A stretch of 47,823 bases of DNA from an uncultured Prevotella sp. (lineage in GTDB: Bacteria > Bacteroidota > Bacteroidia > Bacteroidales > Bacteroidaceae), in contig CALUGX010000006.1 of assembly GCA_944320285.1 (NCBI GenBank), forward strand, positions 1-47,823, given 5' to 3'. The notes under the pieces are model-generated. The model worked only from the letters and a program-made list of their open reading frames with translations. It made no database searches and was not told the DNA's origin. A program made the position numbers and the translations under genes. Below, piece by piece: positions 17,596-26,600 of this stretch; position 1 is the stretch's first letter, and every line of letters begins with the position of its first letter.

Positions 17596-17643
17596 TCTTT
17601 AGTTTTTTACATTACGGCTGCAAGAAAAATACATTGTAATTAA

Positions 17644-17780
17644 AATACCCACCCCAACCCTCCCGAAGGGAGTGAACTTAGTACGCCTAAAAGGAAGCCA
17701 GCCTTTCCGCACAAAGCTCACAGGCAAAGCATCGACGGCACATAAAGTTCCTTCCTTTCGAGAGGGTTGGGGCGGGTGTT
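17644..17780. repeat. Element bounded by inverted CACCCCAACCCTC repeats
   Basis: AATACCCACCCCAACCCTC (17644-17662) and GAGGGTTGGGGCGGGTGTT (17762-17780) are inverted copies with one mismatch. The left arm continues into CCCGAAGGGAG and the right into CTTCCTTTCG, as in the arms at 34.42 and 34.87 kb. The whole is about 137 bp, lies just after the buk stop and contains no gene. The C-rich left arm (17648-17664) has four C-tracts, so the other strand could form a G-quadruplex. Confidence 0.7.
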
Positions 17781-17782
17781 GT

Positions 17783-18841
17783 CTACTCGTACTCAAGCAA
17801 AGGCAGCTCGCCGCGAAGCACGCCGAGGGCGTTGTAGGCCAGCGACCCCATCTCGTTCTCGCCGGGGATGGTTTCAATCGGGGCGAGATAATCAATCTGA
17901 CGGCGCAGAATGTCCATGCAATAGTCGCTGTGGGCGATACCGCCGGTGAGAATTATCGCGTCCACCCGGCCCGTCATGGCTACGTACATGGCACCTATCT
18001 GCTTGGCGATGGTGTACATCATGGCGTCAATCACCTCCTTGTAAGGCTGCTCGCCGTCCTCCGCCTTGCGGTCGATGGTTATCATGTCGGTCTCGCCCAA
18101 GAGCGCGGCCAGGCCTCCCTTGCCGCTTATCATCTGCTTAACCTGCTTGCAAGTGTACTTCCCGCTGAAGCATATATCCACCAACTGGCCCGACGGCACG
18201 GTGCCGGCACGCTCCGGAGAGAACGGCCCTTCGCCGTCAAGGGCGTTGTTGACGTCAACCACCTTGCCGTAAACGTGGGCGCCGACGGATATTCCGCCGC
18301 CGATATGGGCAACGATAAGGCGCAGCTCTTCGTACTTCTTACCTACGGAAGAGGCGTATCTGCGGGCCACGGCTTTTTGGTTGAGAGCGTGGAAGATTGA
18401 CTTGCGGTCGATGCCGGGGAAGCCTGTATAGCGGGCTTCGGGACGCATCTCGTCAACCACCACGGGGTCGGCAATGTAAGCGGGACAGCCGCATTCGGCG
18501 GCAATCTCCGCCGCTATGAGCGCTCCGAGGTTGCAGGCGTGCTCACGCTCGGCGTACATCAGGTCGTGCTTCATCTTCTCGTTGACGGCATAGACACCGC
18601 CGGCGAGCGGATGCAACAGGCCGCCGCGCCCTATAACGGCATCGAAACGGAGCTCTATGCCGGCATCGGAAAGACGCTGCAAGACGAAATTCTTACGATA
18701 CTCATACTGGTCACTTATGTGATGAAAGGCGGCAAGCTCGCTGACATGGTGGTGCGCACCGGTCATCCAGACTGACTTGTCGTCCTCATACACGGCTATC
18801 TTTGTTGAAGTAGAACCTGGGTTTATTACTAAAATTCGCAT
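17783..18841 (-). CDS. buk: Butyrate kinase (or branched-chain fatty acid kinase)
   Basis: This 352-residue member of the acetate/sugar kinase/Hsp70 fold family makes ATP and the free acid from an acyl phosphate in the cytoplasm. It begins MRILVINPGSTSTKIAVYED (phosphate-binding loop). It carries HHHVSELAAFHHISDQYEYRK and the long signature around AHIGGGISVGAHVYGKVVDVNNALDGEGPFSPERAGTVPSGQL, which separates butyrate kinase from acetate kinase, and DAIILTGGIAHSDY near the C terminus. Length is normal. ATG 18841 was chosen because family similarity begins there. It follows ptb, with a 34-bp-arm hairpin in the 144-base gap. Substrate may be butyryl, isobutyryl or isovaleryl phosphate. Confidence 0.93.
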   Translation of the reverse strand: MRILVINPGSTSTKIAVYEDDKSVWMTGAHHHVSELAAFHHISDQYEYRKNFVLQRLSDAGIELRFDAVIGRGGLLHPLAGGVYAVNEKMKHDLMYAEREHACNLGALIAAEIAAECGCPAYIADPVVVDEMRPEARYTGFPGIDRKSIFHALNQKAVARRYASSVGKKYEELRLIVAHIGGGISVGAHVYGKVVDVNNALDGEGPFSPERAGTVPSGQLVDICFSGKYTCKQVKQMISGKGGLAALLGETDMITIDRKAEDGEQPYKEVIDAMMYTIAKQIGAMYVAMTGRVDAIILTGGIAHSDYCMDILRRQIDYLAPIETIPGENEMGSLAYNALGVLRGELPLLEYE

Positions 18842-18883
18842 ATATTTCAATTCATAATTCGTAATGCACAATAACATTTTTTT

Positions 18884-18982
18884 ATTCATAATTCACAATT
18901 CATAATTCATAATTGGGCATACTCCATAGTGTAAAAACTGTGCGCCAACCCAATTATGAATTGTGAATTGTGAATTATGAAT
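18884..18982. repeat. Long hairpin between ptb and buk
   Basis: The arms 18884-18917 and 18949-18982 pair over 34 bp with one mismatch and enclose a 31-nt loop. The arms consist of AATTCATAATTCACAATTC words, the same words as in the hairpin at 8.8 kb. It starts 3 bases after the ptb stop, inside what should be a single transcript. Confidence 0.85.
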
Positions 18983-18985
18983 TAA

Positions 18986-19891
18986 TCAATCGACACAAGC
19001 GATGGCCAGACTGTAGAACTTCGACTCGCACGAGTCGGCGCGCGAAGCCACAACCACGGGAACCGTTGTGCCGCAAAGCATACCGGCCATGTCGGCACCG
19101 GCGAACAAAGAGATGGTCTTGTAGAATACATTGCCTGACTCGATGTTGGGGAACACCAGCACGTCGGCATTGCCAACCACGGGCGACGTGATGCCCTTGA
19201 TGCTGCCGCTCTCGGCGTCCAAAGCAGTCTTTACGTCCATCGGGCCGCCTACGCAAACGTCACCGTAACGGCCTTCGGCAGCGCGACGCTTCAACTCCTC
19301 ATAATATAAGGTATGCGGGAACTTTTCGTTGACTTTCTCTGTGAAGTTGACCAAGGCCACACCGGGACGGCTGACACCCAAACGGCGGCTGACGCCGACG
19401 GCATAACCGAGGATGGCGTCAAACTGATCGAGCGTGGGACGTGGCACAACGGCAGCGTCGGAGAAGACGAGGAGCTTGCCGTAAGCGGGGATGTGCGTCA
19501 CGGTGACGTGGCTCAACACGCGCCCCGGCTCAAGTATGCCGTGCTCCTTGTTGAGCACGGCGTGCAGCAGGTTGTCCGTATTCATGGAACCCTTCATCAG
19601 CACATCGGCGTCACCTGAGCGGACTATGGCCACCGCACGGCGCGCCGCATCGTCAACGGTAGGCTCGATGACAACCTCCACACGTCCGGCATAACCGTCG
19701 CGCAGGATTGCAAACTCAGGCGTGCACGCACCGGCGCACACCAGCACAAAGTCGGCAATGCCTTCCCTCAAAGCTCGTTCTACGACATATTCAGTATGTG
19801 AATCGGCGGGACAAGCCACCACCACACGCTTGCGTCCGTTCATCCGGGACAACTTCAAGATTAAATCGTCAAAGTTAAGTATCGAACTCAT
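18986..19891 (-). CDS. ptb: Phosphate butyryltransferase
   Basis: This 301-residue phosphotransacylase-family enzyme converts butyryl-CoA (or a branched acyl-CoA) and phosphate to the acyl phosphate used by Buk. Diagnostic segments are NGRKRVVVACPADSHTEYVV, VLMKGSMNTDNLLHAVLNKEHG, LSHVTVTHIPAYGKLLVFSDAAV, VGGPMDVKTALD and the C-terminal VGNADVLVFPNIESGNVFYK with the family's nucleotide/CoA site. The length fits Ptb rather than the longer phosphate acetyltransferase. It is the upstream gene of ptb-buk and has a consensus promoter at 20008-19977 on the minus strand. Confidence 0.93.
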   Translation of the reverse strand: MSSILNFDDLILKLSRMNGRKRVVVACPADSHTEYVVERALREGIADFVLVCAGACTPEFAILRDGYAGRVEVVIEPTVDDAARRAVAIVRSGDADVLMKGSMNTDNLLHAVLNKEHGILEPGRVLSHVTVTHIPAYGKLLVFSDAAVVPRPTLDQFDAILGYAVGVSRRLGVSRPGVALVNFTEKVNEKFPHTLYYEELKRRAAEGRYGDVCVGGPMDVKTALDAESGSIKGITSPVVGNADVLVFPNIESGNVFYKTISLFAGADMAGMLCGTTVPVVVASRADSCESKFYSLAIACVD

Positions 19892-19976
19892 GGTTAATAA
19901 GATTTAGGTATGTAGACTTCAAGCGCAATGGAAGGGGCTATAGCCTCAAAAACCGCACACTTTCCGTCTTTTTGTG

Positions 19977-20008
19977 CAAAGATAATGCAACTATGGCAAA
20001 GTGCAAAA
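19977..20008 (-). promoter_or_regulatory. Promoter of ptb-buk
   Basis: On the minus strand TTTTG (20008-20004), a 19-nt spacer and TATCTTTG (19984-19977). The leader is about 80 nt. The sequence is very similar to the aminopeptidase C promoter at 36415-36384. Confidence 0.8.
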
Positions 20009-20256
20009 TAAAAATGTAATAATAATTCATTTTTCAAATATGCACAATCAGCCGTCTCATGTGCAACAAGTTGCTTTTAGCACATTATTTAACGTCAATA
20101 TGACGGCAAACAGTGTATCTATGCTTTACATAATTGCACGAAACAGCGTGCACACAAGACACAAAGATAGTTATAATTTATAACTAAAAAGCCCGACAGC
20201 ACATCAAGCTACGGACAGCCGACGGCAAACAAGCCGGGGGCTTAGTAGCTCAGCAC
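20009..20256. other. Intergenic stretch without a recognisable gene
   Basis: This is part of a 719-base gap between ptb and sprA. I see only AT-rich sequence and a small palindrome TTATAATTTATAA (20170-20182). The short open frame at 20001-20183 has no homology I recognise and no promoter. Confidence 0.5.
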
Positions 20257-20378
20257 TGCAAAAGGGCACCTTTCATGACACAAAAGGATAGCTTTGACAA
20301 CGCAAAAGGGCACCTTTTGCAAGCTAAAAGACGCCCTTTTGCAAAGCCACAGATAAAACACTGACTGTCAACAAGATA
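20257..20378. repeat. Dispersed 22-bp-unit palindromic repeat, copy E, with degenerate module
   Basis: Four units follow at 22-base steps (GCAAAAGGGCACCTTTC, CAAAAGGATAGCTTTG, GCAAAAGGGCACCTTTTGC, CTAAAAGACGCCCTTTTGC). The accompanying module is the degenerate CTGACTGTCAACAAGATA at 20361-20378. Confidence 0.8.
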
Positions 20379-20610
20379 GACAAAGGAGAAAAAGCCGGAA
20401 GAAGGTGTACAAAAGATTAGGTGTCATCGGAAATTAACATCAGCCAGATTCGCTTCACCCGGAGTAACTAACGGACTATGGCTTGTATAATAATAAATCA
20501 TCACTTGTCCGTTGTAAATGCTCAACATTCCGCATTCAGACAAACAATCCCGACGTAAAGCGTCTACCACACGTCAACTCCATTCCGGCACACTCTGTTT
20601 AAATGCCACG

Positions 20611-23600
20611 TCATCGCGTAAGCGAGAACTTAAGGCTCAGGCCGAAGTCTTGCGTCGTGGTCGGGTAACTGTTCGACGAGAGCAACGGGGTATTAGTCTG
20701 CCTGTCGTAATAGAAACTCATCGTAAGCAGACGCGAGAGTGCATAGTCGGCAGAGAATGAAAGTTTGAAGGCTGTGTTGCCGCTGCTGGCCGAACTCGTC
20801 ATCGAGGCTATGTCGCGGCAGATGGCCGCCTGCTTGCGGTAAGAGAGATCGAGACGCAGGTTAAGCGACGTGTTGAAGCCGGTGGCACTGCGTGATGTTG
20901 ACGTGGCAGACGAGTTGTTGTCATCGTCGTTGTTGCGGTTTGAACGCACGCGCCTGCGGCGGTTGCCGCCGAAGAGCTTGAAATTATTAATCTTGTAACT
21001 TGCGCCCACCACCCAGTCATTGCTTACGGCTTCGTTGATCTGTATGCTCGTCATGCTTAGCGTCAGCACGCGCGTCTTGCGGTATTCCAACTTGCAGCTG
21101 AGGTCGTTGCGGAAAGTCATGTCGATACCGATGAGGGGCGAGAACGACTCGTTGATGCTCACCGTGCTGACGTTGTACATACTGTTTGGCAGTGGATTGC
21201 CCGTGGTGGCATCAGTGATGAAGCCGAGGCCGTTCATGTATTCCTGGAAAGAACTGTAAGAGCTGTACGAGCCTACGGCATAGATGCTCTTGTAGGCGTG
21301 GTTGATGTTGAAGCTCTTGAACACGTCGCGGAACCACGGCAGGTTGACCAGTCCGCTGTAACGCACGGTCCAGTTGGGCAACAGGCGCGACAAGGCGGGG
21401 AATATCGAGAGCGAAGAGCCGCCCATAGAGGTGTAGGCAGAGAGGAACGCCGGTATCATCACGTCGGCGCTGTACTTGCTGACGGAACCGTTGGCGGGGT
21501 CGAATTTCTGGCCTGCCAGAGCCGACCCGGCGGGATAAGTGGCATTGGCATACTGCGCCTCTACGCGGTTACGGAAGCCCTCAAGCGAGTTGCAGAACTT
21601 ATCGAAAGTAGCCGAGTGGTAGCCGTTGGTAGCGTCGCCCATGCCCTCGAACGCGCTGCCGAGGCTGATTGTCGTCATTGTGAGCGTGCCGCTCTGCGTT
21701 GTGGGCGAACCTGCGTACATATATTGTATGCTCTTCGACTTGGTTTCCGTCCTGCTGGCGTTAAGGTCTATCTTGAGGTTCTTCACCGGCTCAAGCGTCA
21801 TGCGCAGCTGAAGGTCCTCGGTAAGGCTTGTTGTGGCGGGCGTGGCCACGCTGTCGTTCATGAGCAGCCAGTTGCGCTCCTTGGCCTTATCGATGTAATC
21901 GTCGCCAACAAAACCGAAAGCGAAGTCGAGCCCCGGAGACATGATGTCGCCGCTGCGCTGGCCGAACATATCGCCGACTTCGGGCATGAAGCCCGGCAGA
22001 TACATACTGTACTGGTTGCGGTAAGAGAAGCTGACGTTGCGCACAAGCATCAGTCCGCGCGCCACGCACTGCGCCGCTTTATACCATTTGTTCTCGTCGA
22101 GCGGCAGCTTTGGCGTGACGGTGAGCTTCAGAGTCGTGGCCGTGTCAACCTTCGACGTTATCCGTATGCGGTTGTTGTCCAGCTTCCTGTATTTCAGCTT
22201 GAACGTCTTGCCCTCCTTGGTCTTGGCCCTTACGACGAGCCGCTTGCTGTTCTTGCCGTGTGATATGGTAAGCGTGGTGTCCGGCATGAGCACGATTTCC
22301 TTCTCGAAGCTGCGCTTGTTCTTGGGCAACTCCTTTTGTTCCTTGTCGCCGTCCTTGCCGCTCTTTCCGTTCTTCAAGACTTCCTTGCCGCCCTTCTTGT
22401 CGTCCTGCCGGCGGCGGTTGGCGTTGCGCCGCGACGCTGAAGTGCGCGACGAGCGCTGCGTCTTGTTGAAGCGGTCGTTGGCTTTCTTCAGGAATGGCAC
22501 ATGGTTGTAGAGCTTTTCAAGGTTGAACGTACCGTTGATGTTGTACGTGCGGTTCATCGTTATCGAGTTGCCCAGCGACGTGCCGTCCTCCAGGTCTGTA
22601 CCGCGCGTCCAGTTGTACGTAGCGTTGTAGTTACCGTCGGCATTCACCCAGTCGAAAATCGGGATGAGGTTGAGCGGCAACTGGTAAGACGCATCGAACG
22701 TCTGGTTATAGTCCAACGGCCGTCCGAAGTCCTTTATGCTCGTCCACACAGAGTCCTTCCAAGCCGAATACTGGTCGGGATAAAGGTCTTTGTTTATCGG
22801 TGTGTATGGTTCTTCTATCTCGGCATTGGTTCTGCTGCTGAAGTTCATGTGCAAGTTTTTCGTCAAGTCCCAACGCATGGAGAACGACCTGTTCCAAAGG
22901 AACTGCTCGCTGAAAGTCAGCGGGAGCTGATTGCCATCGGTACTTTCCATGTCGCGCTCCTGCAACTCGTAGTAGTTGCGCGTCATTTCAGTATCGAACG
23001 TGATGTTCTGCGGCAACCAGTTGATGCCGAATCGTTTAAGTATGTCGTACCATTTGCTCTTGCTTTTAATTAGTTTCTTAAACGGTTCAAACGGCTTGTA
23101 GACCGGTGTGTAACTGTAATTCAACGCCCCCCGCCAGTTGTCTTCATTCTCGTAGACCGTCGTTTCGCCGCTGGTGTGGCGGTGGCTGTGGCTGTAACTG
23201 AACGAGAAGTTGGCCGGGTCGTAAGGCATCGGATGGCGCTTGGTCTGTATTCCGAAGCGCACATTAGACAGTGAGAAGTTAGTGTTCGTAGTCTTTGTCA
23301 CGGCAATGCTTTCAAGCGAATCACGCTCATGACTGTTTGCCGTGCCGTCAAGCGCATCGTCGAGCAGCATATCCGTGTCGAGCGGATTATACTTCGGGCG
23401 CGTTTCTTCCTGTGTTATTGAATAATATAAAGGTGCCGTAACCTTGGCCTTGTCGGGGAAGAACTTGCCAAGCTCTACGTTCGCCGTGAAGCTGTAAGTC
23501 TTGTAATTGTCTTGCGAACGCTCGGCCACGCCGTCCTCGATGCCGCCGAAACCGTCGGTGACAATCTTGCCCGTGGCGTTGAGTGAACCAATGTCGGACA

Positions 23601-26600
23601 ACTGGATGTTGAGCGCACCTTGCGCGGCCCAGCCTCCCTTGTTGTCATACTCTTTAAGCCTCAGCTCGTTGACCCACACCTCGCCGGACTTGATTTCGCC
23701 CGAAAGGTTGCGCACTCCTATCATCATCGTCTTCACTTCACCGAGCGTCGGGTTGCCCACGATGCTGATTTTGTTGTTCGGCTTGTCTTCGTCATACGCA
23801 CTGTAGACGTTATTGTAAGAGGCCAACCCTTGCGACTTGGCTATGTTGCGGGCCTTTTTCAAGTCGGTAAACACGCTGAGCGGTATGTCGAGCATATTCT
23901 CTTCGGGCCACACTGCGCGTGCGTCCTGCACCGAATAACGGCCGTAATTGCCCGGAGGAGTAAGCGAAAGGGGAATCTCGTACTCGTAATAATTGTTACG
24001 ATAGTCGCTTCCAAGGCGTATGAACACGGCTAACTGGTTGTCTTGCAAGTTAGTTGTGTTCTGTTCAAAAGCATTCGCGTGGACGAACATTTCCAGCCTT
24101 TTGTACTGACGCAGGTCGAGCGTAGTGTTCTTATAGACAGCCTTCGCCTCGCCGGTTGAGAAGTTTGTGGCGGTGAAGCTCAACGCCTGTTCATTCTCCT
24201 CTGACAGCTGTGGCTGCGTCGGGTCTTGCTCGCGGTCGATACCCGGCGGCAAAATATAGTTCACAGGGGTCTTGTCGTTGTTTTCTTCAATATTCACCGC
24301 ACTTACCGACATCGTTCCGCTTTCGTTCACGGCAGTGTTGAGCGGCTGCTCGTAAGTGCGCCATTCGCCGCGCACAAGGTCCAAAGTGGCGAAACGGAGC
24401 ACAATGGGCTTCTTGAAGTTGGTAAGGAACATACGCATGAAACGTATCGAAGTGAAGTCACTTATCGAGCCTTCACGGTCTTCAAAGTCGTCAAGCGGTA
24501 TGCGGAACTGGTACCAAGTGGCATGGCCCGGCTGTCCGTTGCGCAGCGTCGGGGACGTCTCGCGCTTGTCAACGATGTAATTCTGCCCCACAACGAAGTC
24601 TTCCGGGCGCAGGCTTATGCGGTATTGGTAATATTTCTCGTACTCGTTGAGGGTGTAATCCTGGTTGATGTCCTCGACGTCGGGCGTCGTCTTATACGAC
24701 GTGTCGTAGCTTTCCGTGCGGTTATTGCTGTCCGGCGAGTTTCCCTGCGGATTGTTTATACGCTTGTAACGGTAAAGAATCGGGGCCTCGATACGGTCGA
24801 AGTCAGACCCGCGGAAGTAATGGTAATTGTCGTTGGCGGGGTCGTTCATTATCGAATCGAGCTGTGCCTGCGACACCTTTCCTTGTATGGCGTTCAAGAA
24901 CTCCTGGTAAGGACCGAACTCACGCTCCTCCGCGTCCGTCAAGCCATTGTAGCCTACGTCCTGCAACTCGCGCGAACCGTCGGTCGTGGCGAAGGCGTAT
25001 GTCACCGTGGCTTGCGTCGGAATCTTGCCCCACTGGGTCGTAACGAAACTCTGAGAACCGTCCACCGGCATACCACTCTCATAAAACTTGCGCCCGTCAC
25101 GGAGAATATCCTCGCTCACTTCGCCGAGGTTTATGTACAAATCACCTCCGTATTCATTGGCATCAGGCTCTTCGTTTGAATAGATGAAGGGATCGAGAAG
25201 CCAGAACTCTACGTATTCAATATTTGCCGTTTCAAAATCGCTGGTGTCCAATTTCCTCATCATTCCTCCCCAATGACGTTCAGGATTTTGCAATGTACCG
25301 TCATAATTCAGGTTCGGATTGAAATTATACGGGCCGCGCTCCGACGGGTAATAAGCCAGGTTGAGGATAGGAAGCGTGGACGTTGCACCGCTATATGTAT
25401 TGTCGTTGCGGGTGGGAAACACCTCCCTGACATACCATTCACGCACATAATAGTTACTGAGCTGGTCGAGGTCGCTCTTTATGTGTGACGGTGTAAGCGA
25501 CGAACTGCGGCGCGTAAAGAGCGGATCGATGTTGTACCAGGCCAGCAACGCACGGTTGTAACCGCTCTGCAAGGTGGTCTTGTCGCTCTGTTCCGGGAAC
25601 ATTGATGGCACGCTCGAAAGCACCCACGACGTCGGTGAAGACACGTCGATGGAGTTTTCCGTGTTCTCGAAGTCGTCGATATACGAGGCGTTGTCTTGCA
25701 CACCGGAAGCCTGTCCGGCAATAAGCTGGGCGAACTCGCCGGTGAACGAGATTTGCGAAGGTTGCGTACAATGCAGGAAAGGCAGCTTGTCAAGCATATT
25801 CGTGAGCCACTGGCTCTCCTTCTTCCAGTTGATGTTGACGCCCCATAGGGTGTTGTTCAGCGGTTCGGAGCCCATCGTAACCTTCGACGTTAGAGCCTGT
25901 TCCGAGAGGTGTTGTATCGTTCCGCTTATCTGGAAATCTTTTGAGAAATCATATTGCCAGTTCAGTCCGAGAAATGTCTTTCGCTCCTGGGCATAGTCGG
26001 TGTTACTTTCGAGCGACACATTGACGGTAGTCCCGGCGTCGATGATGCTCTGGTTAAGTATCGTCACTTCTCCGGCCGAATAGTCAACGGTATAGTCGGA
26101 GCCCTCGGTAAGCGTCACCCCGCCAGCCGTAACGACCACCGAGCCTTGCGGCACGTTGTAAGCGCCGAGGGATATGACATTGGCCAGTGTGCCGCGGAAC
26201 TGTCCGCTGATTTGGTATTTGTTCTTTTCGGTTATCTGCTTGGCCACGGTCTTGGTCGAGTCATACAGTTCCGTATAACTGTACTTGCTCGCTATGTCGG
26301 CCGCCACTCCCTTGCTAATCAAAGCGGAATACATATCATCGCCGAAAGGTTCCACCTTCGGGAAGAATACGCGGCCGTTGCTTACTGTGTATCCGTCAAC
26401 GTAGTCGAAGTATCCGTTGCTGTTCGCCTTGTTGTTATTGTCCAGACGGTCGGCTCCGATGAGTTTGATGATTGTCTGGTCCTTAATCTGCTGTTCTGGT
26501 ATATAAGATAAGTACACGCCCGTGGTGTCGCTCTGGAACTTAACGTCGAGTCTGAACTTGTCTTTCTCTACCGACGAAGCGAGGTAATACACGTTCTTCA

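Noticed and set aside
20001-20183. Small 60-residue open frame upstream of ptb
   Set aside because: It starts in the ptb promoter region on the opposite strand, and its composition reflects the AT-rich background.
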